Below are positions 1-10,448 of a stretch of 64,000 bases of DNA, one piece after another; position 1 is the first letter of the stretch; the number at the start of each line of letters is the position of its first letter. Under the pieces are notes generated by a model. That model had not been told where the DNA came from and ran no database searches. It saw only the letters and a list, made by a program, of their open reading frames with translations. Origin of the DNA: Apoderus coryli (Eukaryota; Arthropoda; Insecta; Coleoptera; Attelabidae); contig OU452203.1 in assembly GCA_911728435.2 (NCBI GenBank), forward strand, positions 14,281,651-14,345,650. Reading direction: 5' to 3'. A program made the translations under genes and the position numbers.

Positions 1-553
1 ATAATGCTATGTTGATATTAATTATTGTGATTGAAGATATGACACAGATATTGAAATAGCATTGTACTATATCTGACAATTCCAAAGAGCTGATATGTTG
101 CGTCCATAAAAACATGTGGAAAGTCGTAAGTGTTGTTAAAATAATGATCCATGAAGACGACATAACATTGAAGTATATATGAAATCTTTTACGATATCTA
201 GCATGCAGATAAGTCCCTAAATTGTTTTCTAAGTATACAATTTTTTGTAGTAATTTCGTCCATAGTTGTTTACGAAAATAAGAGGAATGAACAGAATTCA
301 AATATATTAGTAACGTTATAGTATCCAATAATACAGACATGTTAAATTCAACTTTTGAAGGATTTTGGGTAATCTGGTCAACATAAAACACTGTATGGAC
401 ACAATAAAGAACTCCTACACATAATAACTGAAACAAAGTTATTGTATAACTTAATTTTGAATACTTTATTTTGCCAGACTTTAAGAATTTATTAATATTT
501 GGTGTTATACTTAAAAACGCTGTTATTAGAAATAATTGTTTTGAAAAAAGCAT
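1..553 (-). CDS. Gustatory receptor exon 1, unit A (3' part outside window)
   Basis: Start codon at 553-551; an open frame of about 184 codons continues off the left edge. The protein opens MLFSKQLFLITAFLSITPNI and is clearly a paralogue of units C and D (8872-9726, 12128-12982), with the same hydrophobic segments near residues 35-55, 69-88 and 128-148. Family knowledge: insect gustatory receptors (7tm_7) are ligand-gated cation channels of sensory neurons, with intracellular N-terminus. No stop or frameshift is visible in the part present, so it may be functional. Its donor and C-terminal exon would lie outside the window. Upstream sequence (554-960) is shared with the other units, so the duplicated block includes the promoter region. 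Confidence 0.8.
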   Translation of the reverse strand, partial: MLFSKQLFLITAFLSITPNINKFLKSGKIKYSKLSYTITLFQLLCVGVLYCVHTVFYVDQITQNPSKVEFNMSVLLDTITLLIYLNSVHSSYFRKQLWTKLLQKIVYLENNLGTYLHARYRKRFHIYFNVMSSSWIIILTTLTTFHMFLWTQHISSLELSDIVQCYFNICVISSITIININIAL

Positions 554-1239
554 TTTGTTTGTATTGTAGCGGTTTGGGAGGATATAACAAACACAAGTTT
601 CAAACTAACTTGGATGTCTGTATTCAGTAGCTATTTACGGTATTAAAATTTAAAATGCTAACATGCTACATTATTCAGTCAGTAAGTGCATTTACTTACC
701 ACACCATTTTTTTTTTTATTAATAAAAACGCTAGGGTCTAACGACTTTATGTTTTAGTTGATACACTTTCTGGTATTGACAATAATTGAAAATTAGTCCC
801 TAACCGGGAGTGACATTCAACCCCAAATATTTTAAATTGAAAAGGTGTTCATTTCTTTCTTTTATGTAGTGTAAACCATTTATGATGAACATTAGTTGTT
901 CGAAATATGTATGGTAAATATTACCCGCCTCTAGAGTTATCGGTTATTTCTTCAAAATGAAAACTAATTAGCGTCAGAAAATTTGCTCCCCCAACCCCAT
1001 GTTTTTCTAAGCTCTGTAAACCTTCTTAAAGTATTTTAAACAGATGGTTAGGACATTTGTGTCAAATGCAGATAATGTAGCAACAGTTCCTCTTCAATAA
1101 AAATGTTATTACGTATGCAACCCCCAATTGAATTTTTAAAGACCCCGAACGTCGATCCTCGGTACAGCCTTTAACTAAATCCTAACCAATAAACACAACA
1201 TGGTAACTCTGGCTTGGGTGACAGAACACTAGCACACTA
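554..1239. repeat. 5' flank of Gr unit A, duplicated block
   Basis: No gene seen. The flank resembles the upstream flanks of units B, C and D: a stretch around the CTGGTATTGACAA motif near 770-830 recurs near 6410, 9890 and 13140. The segment is AT-rich with a T run at 708-718. Confidence 0.5.
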
Positions 1240-1471
1240 ACGTATTCAAAATTAAGTTATACAATAACTTTGTTTCAGTTATTATGTGTAGGAGTTCTTT
1301 ATTGTGCCCATACAGTGTTTTATGTTGACCAGATTGCCCAAAATCCTTCAAAAGTTGAATTTAACATGGCTGTATTATTTGATACTATAACGTTTCTAAT
1401 ATGTTTGAATTCTGTTCATTCCTCTTATTTTCGTAAACAACTATGGTCGAAATTACTACAAAAAATTGCTT
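1240..1471 (+). pseudogene. Inverted fragment of Gr exon 1
   Basis: On the plus strand this stretch encodes the receptor segment from the KYSKLSYTITLFQLL region to LWSKLLQKI, nearly identical to the matching part of unit A (about 243-475), which is on the opposite strand. It has no start codon, no N-terminus, and stops abruptly (TAG at 1471-1473) where similarity ends. It is a truncated inverted copy, so it forms an inverted repeat with unit A. Confidence 0.75.
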
Positions 1472-1489
1472 AGAGAAAAACGTAACTAC

Positions 1490-1960
1490 AGACAAAAGAG
1501 ACGGCCACCAAATCTGAGGTCTGGAACTCATATTGTGCATACCGAAGCGCCAGGTTGCCTAAATGAGAAAAGGAATTATTAAAACTCATACTTGGGGAAT
1601 GTTCGACCGCTCAGACACTCAAAAAGTTTCGTTAAACCCTAAGAATCAATATCCGAAAATCTATCGAACTGGGCAGAAACCAGTTAAGACGCATTACAGG
1701 CCTTTTCATTTACAACCCAACCCAACCCGAAGAACCACCTCAAAACGATGGACCTGCGTGAGTTCGACAACTGTCATATTTGCAAAGGAACCACACAGAC
1801 CACTGAACATGTGTTCTGCGATTGCCTGGCACTGTTCTGCCAAAGGCTAAAATACCTTGGAGGTGTGACGAAGCAAGGGGATCTCTAGAGATATTATATA
1901 ATCAACTTCATGAAAATGATAAATCTCGTACAAACACATTTCTTCCAAATGAAAAAACAA
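1490..1960 (+). pseudogene. Non-LTR retrotransposon tail (zinc-knuckle after RNase H)
   Basis: In one plus frame near 1765-1890 a CHICKGTTQ...EHVFCDCLALF stretch is readable, a Cys/His pattern like the one after the RNase H domain in Jockey/I-type non-LTR retrotransposon polyproteins. Flanking frames are broken, and no start or poly-A tail is seen. A related sequence (AGCAAGGGGAT, then ATCAACTTCATGAAA) recurs near 8520 and 11770 beside units C and D. Confidence 0.4.
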
Positions 1961-2259
1961 ATTATTGAAAACTTGAATTTGAGCAATTACTTACCGAAAA
2001 GTAGATAGTGAGTGCTATTTCGATAACATAAAATCCAATCAATTCATTATAATCCATTGATGTTTCGATAGAAACTTCAGTAAGGAAACTTATTAAACAA
2101 ACTCCACCAAAAATGTATGCACCGAACGTTGTTAATCCAAAGACCGTATTAAACAACTTAACAGCTTCGCTAGCAGTGATGCAAGATTTCTTCACAATTA
2201 CAATCACTTCCGAGTCTTTAGGTGAGAATCTGCATTGTTTAAGAAACTCGGCTGTCCCA

Positions 2260-2860
2260 ATCAAAAACACAGTAACTGCCATTTTGGTAAAATGCTCGTT
2301 TTAACAAATTTTGGTATTATTATTAGCCCCCTCTAATTTCTGTATAATATTGGCAAAAATGCAACAAGTTTTGAAGTTTTCGTTAGTTCAAAACACAGTA
2401 ACTGTTGTACACCTCATATATATCCCAATATAAAACACAGTAAATTCAAATGCCCATTAAAAAACCCAGTAACCCTTTAATACTTACTGGGTTTCATACT
2501 AGTAAATGTAACTACTAGATTAATTTTGCATCCAGGCTGATCTTTTTTCCATTCATAAACACAGTAACTGCATGCGTTTGTCATTACTGTGTTTTATTTG
2601 GGATATTAAATTTATTTGTATTCCTGAAACTTACAGCAAAGTATTATACTGTGTTTTTGCGTAGTGAAATTGATCATGTTCGTTCCAACCATACACAGTA
2701 AAAGCTTTTACATTAATTCTGCTAGTAGTTAGGCTTGAAATTTCCTACTAGATATTATGGTAAATACATTTACTGTGTGCTTGCTGGTCCCATCACATAA
2801 TAAATTATTTCTAAAAATTTCGGCATAGTATGGTTAGCATGTACTTACTGGGTAAATTAA
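2260..2860. repeat. Subterminal ACACAGTAACTG repeats
   Basis: The decamer-like motif ACACAGTAA(CTG), or its complement TTACTGTGT, occurs about ten times in this 600-bp block (near 2268, 2389, 2433, 2462, 2565, 2584, 2648, 2692, 2770, 2846) and three times near the other end (3930, 3998, 4231). The terminal copies are part of the TIRs. Arrays like this near transposon ends are often transposase-binding sites; that role is inferred. Confidence 0.75.
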
Positions 2861-2979
2861 GGATATGTGGTAGGGGTAGAGGACAATGATCATATATATG
2901 CCCAAATAATTATTTCACCATCAGCTCACTGTTGACTGTTGTGGAGGTTAGAGTGGCTGTGAAAAAAAAAATGACTTTC

Positions 2980-3650
2980 CGCGCTCGTACGAAGCTTTTA
3001 GTAAGGGAAGCGCAAACAAAAAGTGTGCAAATTTATCGCGAATTACAGGTAGATGTCTTTTGCGAATAATTATTAAATACCTATTGTCTATTAAACAATG
3101 ATATATCATGGATATTTAAAAAAAACCATTAAACTTTTTAGGATATTGATGAACTGCCGCTTTTTCCATTAATTAAATATGAGAGAAGCTCCTATATTAA
3201 CAGTCAAATTGACAGCCTCAGATACCTTACCAAAGGTCACACTCATATGAGCGCTGAAGGAATACATGGGAATATCGAAAGAAAAATCGGAAGAAATCGC
3301 ACAATTACTGGTTTTCAGGAGCTTATAGAAATAGTGGAAAAATGTTGAAGTTCTTAAATGCTGCTTAGATGATGATTTGAAAGGATTTCTCTTAGGCGAG
3401 TTAGTTGAAGTTACTTTTACTAAAGGGAGTAGGAACATAAAGTATAAATTAGTTTTCGACGATGCAGAAAAAGAACTGGATTTTCGTCAAAGAAAAGTTA
3501 GTTTGCCCATTGTTCCAGATATTCTACAACCAAGAGGCATTTCATTTTCGAAAAAATAAATTATTTGCAAATCCCTTGTATCTCTCATGCCCTTTAGTAG
3601 ACGAAATTTTTGGGAATCTCTGCCGGAATCTCAGGTGTCTTTAGATCTGG
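2980..3650 (+). pseudogene. Transposase C-terminal remnant of the unit-B transposon
   Basis: Three consecutive frames are readable. A short exon-like start near 2971 (MTFRARTKL) ends at a GTAGAT donor-like site at 3049. The block 3140-3346 holds a GHTHMSAEGIHGNIE motif. The block 3346-3559 continues one frame over (GELVEVTFTKGS...PRGISFSKK), and 3560-3640 in the third frame ends RRNFWESLPES. I recall the same order of motifs (GHT-x-MSAD-x-H, then a final RR-x-FW-x2-LP) from large insect transposase-like proteins, but cannot name the superfamily firmly. The N-terminal half is missing and two frameshifts are present, so this copy is non-autonomous. Confidence 0.55.
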
Positions 3651-4825
3651 TCAAAATATCGAAAGTGATAATGAATAGTTATTGTTATTAACATTTCAGT
3701 TGACAAATAATGAGTTTTTTTTTGTTATTTAAAAATATTTCTAGAATAATTTTGTTTTTTGCAACTAAATAGTTATTAGCAATTAATTTGGAAAATATGT
3801 ATTTTGTTTTATTTAAAAATATTTCAAAAATAAATATCTTATAAAACACTGGTTATATAATTTTTTTTCGTTCTATTTTAAAAACAAATTATTTAAACCT
3901 ACTAAAAATTGTTTAAGAAACCACAAAACAACACAGTAAAGTAAGTTCCTAGGGTTTTAAACTAACATCGTTTAATTTTGATTTTTAGCAAGCGATATTA
4001 CTGTGTTTTTTACAATTTATTCTACTAAATACTAAATAAAATCCCACGAAAAAACAAAGTTTATTAAGCCCTACTTCAAATTTTAAAAATACGTGTGTTT
4101 TTCGTGTATGGTTAATATTCTACACTACTTTTATTTAATCGTGCTAAATTTCAAACCGTTTCTGTCAATAGTTTTGAAAGGCCATTAAATTTCAGAAAAT
4201 TCGAATTTTCGGCGATTTCAGGTTCCAGCAGTTACTGTGTTTTCGCATAGGACAGCCGAACTTGTATATCCGACCATAATAGAGCTACGTTGAAATTAAT
4301 GATTGTGATAAAAGATATGATACAGGGATTCAAATAGTATGGTACTATATCTAACAATTCCAAAGTGTCAATATTTCGCGTCCATAAAGATATGTGAAAA
4401 GCTGCAAGCGCTGTTAAAATAATGATACATGAAAACGAAATAGCATTGAAATATATATGAAATCGTTTTCGATTTATATTATGTATTATAAGTCTCTAAA
4501 TGGCAGTATAGAATTTTTTGTAGTAATTTTGTCCATAAATTTTTTCGGAGATAAGAGGAATGAACAAAATTATATATATTAGTAACGTTGTAATATCCAA
4601 TAATACAGTAATGTTAAATTTAACATTTGAAGGTTTTTAGGCGATCTGGTCAACAATAATCACTATATGGGCACAATAAAAAACTCCTACAAGTAATAAC
4701 TGGAGCAAAGTTATTGTATAACTCAATTTTGAATACGTTATCTTGCCAGATTTTAAGAATTTATTAATATTTGGCGTTATACTTAAAAACGCTGTTATTA
4801 GAAATAATGGTTCTGAGAAAATCAT

Positions 4826-5028
4826 TTTGTTTGTGTTGTAGCGGTTCATGAACTTATATCAAACACTAGTTTCAAACTACTTTCGATGTGTGTACTATTC
4901 AGTTGTTATTTTTTTAAGTTAATAAAAGTTCATCCTAATGCTACATTATTCATGTTTATTTATAATTCATTTTTTTTTTTCTTTCAATAATAAACTCAAA
5001 AACGCTCGGGACTGGCAACTTTATGATT
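4826..5028. other. 5' flank of Gr unit B
   Basis: AT-rich, no gene. It matches the upstream flank of unit A up to CAACTTTATG at about 5028, where a retrotransposon interrupts it; the shared flank resumes near 6390. Confidence 0.5.
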
Positions 5029-5354
5029 TTTTTTATTTTTTTTTTATTTTATTTATTTATTGTAGTTCGAAATAAAATAACATTCTAAGTAGGAAATAAT
5101 TCCCAAAACAAAATAATAATTATAACAAATAATAACACTAATAATCAAAGAACTACAAACAGACCTAGGAAAACAATTTGGAAAAGATCAAGTCCTAAGT
5201 CTGGCAGAAATACTTATACATATATATAATTTATATATACCTAATAAGTTATAAATCTAAATAATATCTAAATAATAGTACATAAAAATTAATTAGTACT
5301 GAATTAAGTTAATTAAATTAAGTTAATTGAGTTAATTGGGTGCGAATGAAATTT

Positions 5355-5385
<31 letters not shown>

Positions 5386-6390
5386 ACATGAATCTATCAA
5401 CACAGAAGAATCAATCATTTATGGAAGGTTATTCCGAAGCAAGATCTTTTTGTATTCTTTTCTGAATTTAATTGGACGAAACGATTTGAGGTAGTCAGGA
5501 AGTTGATTTAAATGCCAGTAAACGTTATATGTAAATCCTCGACGAAAAAGTGTAGTGTGATGAACTGGCGGAGGAATTAAGCCCTTGTGTCTCAGATTCA
5601 AGGCATGTACATCTGTACGAAAACGTATTTTATTATATAAATATGGAGGGCATTGGTTAATAATAACTTTGTGGCAAAATGTAACAAAATGAAACCTTCG
5701 TCTAGTCTCCATGTTCAGCCTGGTAGCCTCAGCAAGCTTATAAGAAATTCTTTCGTATTTACTGATGTTATAAATGAACCTTAAGCATGATTTTTGTACC
5801 CTTTCGATACGGTTGGAATCAATTTTGTCAAGACAAGGGCCATAAACAACATCAGCGAAATTAAAATGACTTAAAACCAATATGTCAGTCAACTGAATTT
5901 TAAGTTTTTCGGATATAATGTATCGATGTGGATACAAAATTTTTTAAGCCAGCATATGCTTTTTGGAGACACTTAGTAACATGATCTTTAAAACGAAGAT
6001 TATTGTCTATAAGTAGACCCAAATTTTTGGCTTTGGTTACTGCGTGCAAATGAGAACTGCCCTAGACGAGATTAAGAGAATCCCTGACATTGTCACGATG
6101 TTTACCAAAAACCATTAAAGTAGATTTGCTGGGATTTATATGTAGAGTGTGCTTAACAGAGGAACTGAGTACCGCTTCCAAGTCCGAATTAATCACTCGC
6201 TCAGCCTGTGCACACATTTCCGACGAAAAAGAATGGTAAAGCTGTGTATCATCGGCATATAGGTGTGTTTTAACATGCTTTACAGAATCTAGGATATTAG
6301 AAGTATATATTGAAAACAGTAGTGGACTTAAAATAGAACCTTGCGGGACGCCGCACTCAATATTACCGAGACCAGATCTGCCTTTATTAG
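5029..6390 (-). mobile_element. 5'-truncated non-LTR retrotransposon
   Basis: The insertion interrupts the flank of Gr unit B: similarity to unit A stops at about 5028 and resumes at about 6390. On the minus strand the element ends in an A-rich tail (RC of 5029-5062), and a CT microsatellite lies at 5357-5384. It encodes only the C-terminal half of reverse transcriptase, as expected of target-primed insertions truncated at the 5' end. A short TTTAT-containing target duplication is plausible but not clean. Confidence 0.75.
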
Positions 6391-6424
6391 TCTTAGGGGA
6401 TACATTTTCTGGTATTAGCAACAA
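5419..6424 (-). pseudogene. Reverse transcriptase C-terminal half, non-LTR type
   Basis: The upstream part (6424-6062) carries the RT motifs [20 protein letters not shown] and [11 protein letters not shown], the latter with the catalytic YADD. After a stop and frameshift the downstream part (5937-5419) carries the connection/thumb-like tail with NRIERVQKSCLRFIY and the FRRGFTYNVYWHLNQLP motif typical of the C-terminus of Jockey/CR1-like ORF2 proteins. The endonuclease and RT motifs before GVPQG are absent because of 5' truncation. Dead copy. Confidence 0.8.
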
Positions 6425-6552
6425 TTTAAAATTAATTCCTAACAGGGAGAGGGAGTGACGGTCAACCCTAAATTTTAAATGGAAAGTGTATTGATTTCTC
6501 TTTTTTTCTCTAGATAATTAAAATAGAAATTAGTTAAAAAATATATATTTTT

Positions 6553-6922
6553 TTAAATGAAACGAACAAAATCTATAGAAATTCAGTCAGACATATTTCG
6601 AGGCTTTTTTGAAGAATTTTCCAACAATTTCGTAATGATAAAAAAGGAAAAGCATTGTGGTAAATTGTTATTGTATAAACACAGTAATAATAGTCAATTA
6701 TACAAATCTTGTTTTTATGTAAGAAAAAAATATTTAAATATAGGATGCTTGTATAAGTATGTATTTACATTTACCCAAACCTTCTTCGACATAATGTAAT
6801 GCTTTTCGTAACCAATGTCACTGACTATGAGGCATGATAGCCTCGAAACATGTCTGACTGAATTTCTATAGATTGAATACATGTATACGAATATTTTGTA
6901 GAGCTGACTTTGTTTCATTTAA
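6553..6922. mobile_element. 370-bp foldback element with hammerhead-like core
   Basis: Both ends are inverted: TAAATGAAAC near 6554 and GTTTCATTTAA ending 6922. A second inverted match (TCTATAGAAATTCAGTCAGA and its complement) lies at 6571-6592 and 6862-6881. Next to the right arm sits GAGGC-ATGATA-GCCTC-GAAAC (6829-6849). The ends resemble those of the foldback element at 14397-14787, suggesting one family of palindromic, PLE-related repeats. Confidence 0.6.
6816..6864 (+). ncRNA. Degenerate hammerhead-ribozyme-like motif
   Basis: GTCA-CTGACTATGA-hairpin-GAAA-CATG-TC-TGAC. Helix I (GTCA with TGAC) is perfect and helix III is the self-complementary CATG, as in the other hammerheads here. However, the core has extra bases (CTGACTATGA instead of CTGANGA), so activity is doubtful. 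Confidence 0.35.
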
Positions 6923-7093
6923 GAGACGATTAAGACCTTTTCGAGATGGAAGTCTGTTTGTCTGTGTGTGTGTCTGTATGTTTTCTACCACGATAGCACA
7001 GTTTAATATACAGTTACTTCACTTCGTGTCGGAACGCTTTATCTCTCTGTCGACAAAGCAATTCGCCGCACTTATAGTACATTAAGTATAAAG

Positions 7094-7195
7094 GGCGGTA
7101 AAGCATTCGTTGCAGCCCGCCGCTGTATAGACGCACGAGTGAGCGAAGCGAGCGAGGGCAGCTATACAGCGAAGGGCTGCAGTGGCTTTACCGCC
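7094..7195. repeat. GC-rich palindrome
   Basis: GGCGGTAAAGC...GCAGCCC...GCTGTATAG on the left is answered by CTATACAGC...GGGCTGC...GCTTTACCGCC on the right: an imperfect hairpin of about 45-bp arms in otherwise AT-rich DNA. It may be a miniature transposon or an element terminus. No coding content. Confidence 0.6.
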
Positions 7196-7589
7196 AGTGG
7201 TGGTTACAACTGTAAACTTTCTCAATTAATTGTCAACTTATCCTCTAAATGGAATGCACATTAATTTAAGTGAGTGAAAACTACTGATGTTAACGTTATT
7301 ATTGGAAATCTAACAATAGCGCCATCTATGAAAAAAAATTAAAATGAGCGGGCGCTAACTGGTCATTTACCGGCCGCATATGCGGGAGGTAAAACTCTGT
7401 TTAAGTGCAGGCAGGCGAAAATAATTGTAGTATAGTATCTTATGGTATATATAGATATAGTATAACATAGTAGCGGGTCAGAAATGTAGCTGGGATTGCG
7501 ACGAGTCGATGCCGTTTTTAGCGTCTACTGACCCTTCTTGTCTATAGTTATTATTCTATGACGATAGCGCCTAAACGCTGCTAAATTTT
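7196..7589. other. Unassigned intergenic DNA
   Basis: No gene or clear repeat is recognised. A short, more GC-rich patch lies near 7345-7395. Confidence 0.4.
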
Positions 7590-7727
7590 GGTATATGAGT
7601 TTGGGAGAGTCCTAGGATAAATCCATTAGTTTTTGGTTGAAATCGCTTTATCCATGTGATAAGGGTGGACACCACCGCCAAATTTTCAAATAGGAGTAGG
7701 GGTCGAGTGATACATAATTTTAAAGTC
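7590..7727. repeat. Fragment of the P-like element family
   Basis: This stretch (TTTTTGGTTGAAAT ... GGGGTCGAGTGATACAT) matches 19590-19725, which lies within the P-like element at 19203-20536. It ends exactly where PLE sequence starts, so the PLE landed in a copy of that element. Confidence 0.6.
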
Positions 7728-8447
7728 TATAAACTCCTGAACATTTCAAAAAACTTGTTCTATCTTTAGAATTCACGAGACAGAGGCTAACGTTGTTAAC
7801 AGTTCTAAAACTAACGACAATATCAGGAATACTACTTCTTATCATTTTAGCAAACTTAAGACAATACGACCGGTATAAGTAAGAGAGACATATCTTATGT
7901 TTTCCACAAAAGGACATACAACCGTAAAAGAAAGTCTAAATCTTGTATAGAATCTAAAATATAATTTCATAATGGTTGGAAGAGGGTAACCATAATTATG
8001 TGCCAATTGTTTAATCACATTAATCTCTCTCTCAAACCCATCACAACTAAGTGGCAAAGAAAAAGCTCTATGAAATAAACAATTGAAAGAAGCGAACCTA
8101 TGACTAAATGGGTTGTTAGATTTAAAAGGAATCAAAGTGTCAGTTGTGGTCGGTTTTCTATATATCTCAAACTCAAAACAATGCGCTAAAACATCTTTAA
8201 TAATCCAAATGTCCAAAAACGGAAGTTTGTTGTTAGATTCGAATTCAATTGTAAAATTGATATTAGGGTGTAGGGAATTAACAAAATCAAAAACAACAGT
8301 TGGAGTGACATCAAACAAAATGACACAATCGTCCACATATCTGTAATAAAATAGAATCCTCCTAGAAAATTGAGGGTCACTCAGAAAAGAACACTCCAGA
8401 TTCTTCATAAAAATTTCTGCTAAAAACGGGGAAAGGTTCGAACCCAT
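7728..8447 (-). pseudogene. Penelope-like element fragment (RT and start of GIY-YIG)
   Basis: On the minus strand the frame starts MGSNLSPFLAEIFMKNLE and contains the PLE catalytic motif YRYVDDCVILF, then LPFLDIWI and FEIYRKPTTTDTLIPFKSNN, typical of Penelope RT. A frameshift joins a truncated start of the endonuclease domain (CSGVYRL near 7730). The 3' part and terminus are missing, unlike the sister copy at 10389-11687. Non-functional. Confidence 0.8.
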
Positions 8448-8871
8448 ATATCATATATTTTTGATTATATTATATCATCATTTTTTAGCATTGTGAACTA
8501 ATAAAATATTGAAAAGCAGCAAGGGGATTGGCTTCTAGAGAAATCATCAACTTCATGAAATGTTTGAGACATCTTGGAGAAATCTAGATTATAGAGTCAT
8601 TCATAAAAGATATCTTGAGGTATAAGTGAAGGATGGAAAAAGAACCTAAGCGCCTCTACAATAATCTGCAAATCCCAATCAACGATTTCTTGACATTTCC
8701 GAAAACCAAGAAGGACCTGCTACGTCAAAGGTTTCAATCGTTCAGTTTTTAAAAGTTATTTACTATTTTATTCCATTTTTTCCAACGGAATAAAATAGAA
8801 TTATTCATAACTTGAATATAAACGTAGGTATATTTGTGTGTTCGCTTCATCAAATTTGTGCAATTACTTAC

Positions 8872-9726
8872 CGAAACGTAGATAGTAATTGCTGTCTGGA
8901 TAACATACAATCCAATCAATTCACTAGCATCCATTGATGTCTCAATAGTATAATGACTAAGTAAACCAATTAAACAAATTCCACCAAAAATGTATGCTCC
9001 TAACGATGTTAATCCAAAGACCGCGTTAAACAACTTAACAGCTTCGCAGGCAATGATACAAAGCTCTGTAGTTTTCTTCACAATTACACTCACTTCCGAG
9101 TCTGTAGGTGAGAATCTGCATTGTTTAAGAAACTTGTATATCCGACCATATATATTTCGAAATATTAGAGCTACGTTCAAATTAATGATTGTGACAAAAG
9201 ATATGACACAGATATTGAAGTAGTATAGTAAGTATAGTACTATACTTGACAATTCCAAAGAACCGCCATGTCGCGGCAATAAAGACATGTGAAAAGTTCC
9301 AAGCGCTGTTAAAATAATGATAAATGAAAACGAAATAACATTGAAATTTATATGAAATCGTTTTAGATTTTTAGCATGCAGATAAGTCTCTAAATGGCTT
9401 TCCAAGTATACAATTCTTTGTAGTAACTTCATCCATAATTTTTTACGAACATAAGAGGAATGAACAGAATTGAAATATATTAGTAACGTTGTAATATTCA
9501 CGAATATATTAATGATCAAATCAACATTTGAAGGTTTTTGGGCAATCTGGTCAACAGTAAACACTATATGGGCCGAATAAAGAACTCCTACAAGTAATAA
9601 CTGGAGCAAAGTTACCGTATAACTCAATTTTGAATACGTTATCTTGCCAGAGTTTAAGAATGTATTAATATTTGGTGTCATACTTAAAAACGCTGTTATT
9701 AGAAATAATGGTTTTGAGAAAAGCAT
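8872..9726 (-). CDS. Gustatory receptor exon 1, unit C
   Basis: ATG at 9726; 285 codons end exactly at a GTAAGT donor (8871-8866), phase 0, after ...AITIYVS. Hydrophobic segments lie near residues 35-55, 69-88, 128-148, 159-184, 235-257 and 268-285, that is six of the seven helices; the seventh helix and the C-terminal signature of gustatory receptors must come from a downstream exon, which I cannot find between here and the left edge. Family role: chemosensory cation channel in the dendrite membrane. The frame is intact, so it may be functional if spliced to a distant C-terminal exon. About 95% identical in protein to unit D. Confidence 0.8.
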
Positions 9727-10194
9727 TTTGTTTGTGTTGTAGCGGTTCGGGAGGTTATAACAAACACCAGTTTCAAACTAATTTGGATGTGTGTATTATC
9801 CAGTAATTATTTACGGAAATAAAAGTAAAAAGGCTAACATGCTACATTATTCATTAAGTGTATTTACTTACCACACCATTTCCTGGTATTGACAACAATT
9901 TAAAATTAATCTCTAACAGGGAGTGACGTCAACACTAAACTTTAAATGGAAAGGGTATCTTTTCTCTAGAAAATTAAAATAGAAATTAGTTATATTTATT
10001 TAATAAGCACAGTAAGACTTAGTCGCCCTCAAGTCCCGTGGGTGACCCCTACTTCCAAAAAATCATTAACGAAAAAGACAAGTTTCTCTAAATATAAAAC
10101 TCCAGAAAACTGGGATAACTAAAAAATAAAGAGTAATTTTTCGATTTGCTCTGTTAGACGAGAACAGGCAACATATTTTTAGCGAATCAAAGTC

Positions 10195-10330
10195 ACGGCG
10201 ATTATGCCCAATTGTGGAAGATATTAAAAATTTTAAATATAGGTAAATCTCAAAAACAAAAAATCTTGCCTGACAATCTTGACCATCAATATCTAAATGA
10301 GTATTTTCACAATGTTTTTACAGAAGCAAA
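10195..10330 (+). pseudogene. Non-LTR ORF2 fragment (copy C)
   Basis: Reads DYAQLWKILKILNIG and LPDNLDHQYLNEYFHNVF, the segment that precedes the RT domain in Jockey-like ORF2. The same piece is at 13470-13600 next to unit D, where it continues into RT motifs. It is truncated here by the duplication breakpoint. Confidence 0.5.
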
Positions 10331-10448
10331 AAAAACAATAATAATAATTATTAAAATTCTGTTTGGTTACGCAGGTCATATATTTTTCAAATAAAAGAAA
10401 ACAAACAAATATTTCAAAGTCAACTTCACAAAATCTTAGTTATGAAAA

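Larger units (their letters stand above)
2249..4258. mobile_element. TIR DNA transposon inserted in Gr unit B
   Basis: Ends are inverted: CGGCTGTCC at 2249 and GGACAGCCG at 4250-4258, both followed inward by AAAACACAGTAACTGC after a short divergent stretch, giving imperfect TIRs of about 32 bp. The target is duplicated as AACT (2245-2248 and 4259-4262). A 2-bp duplication with one extra TIR base is also formally possible. Comparison with intact units C and D confirms a clean insertion. Inside are a decayed transposase tail (2980-3650) and many subterminal copies of an ACACAGTAA motif. The superfamily is not certain; a 4-bp duplication would fit Sola-like elements, but this is inference. Confidence 0.8.
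1995..4825 (-). pseudogene. Gustatory receptor exon 1, unit B, broken by a transposon
   Basis: Start codon at 4825-4823 (MIFSEPLFLITAFLS), same family as units C and D. Three lesions are visible. First, the codon after VDQIA is TAA where the paralogues have CAA (near 4637). Second, a frameshift follows near 4575. Third, a 2010-bp DNA transposon sits at 2249-4258, inside the codons for the KFLKQCRFSP region. The 3' part (1995-2245) keeps the paralogue reading frame to TIYFS and still has an intact GTAAG donor at 1994-1990. The insertion is flanked by a duplicated AACT, so the ancestral exon can be read across it. It cannot make a full receptor. Confidence 0.85.
8450..10330. repeat. Tandem duplicate block, copy C
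   Basis: This block (Gr exon plus about 270 bp downstream and 600 bp upstream) is repeated at about 11690-13590 with a period near 3256 bp and very high identity. Upstream similarity ends near 10330, inside a retrotransposon fragment that continues in copy D. Confidence 0.85.
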
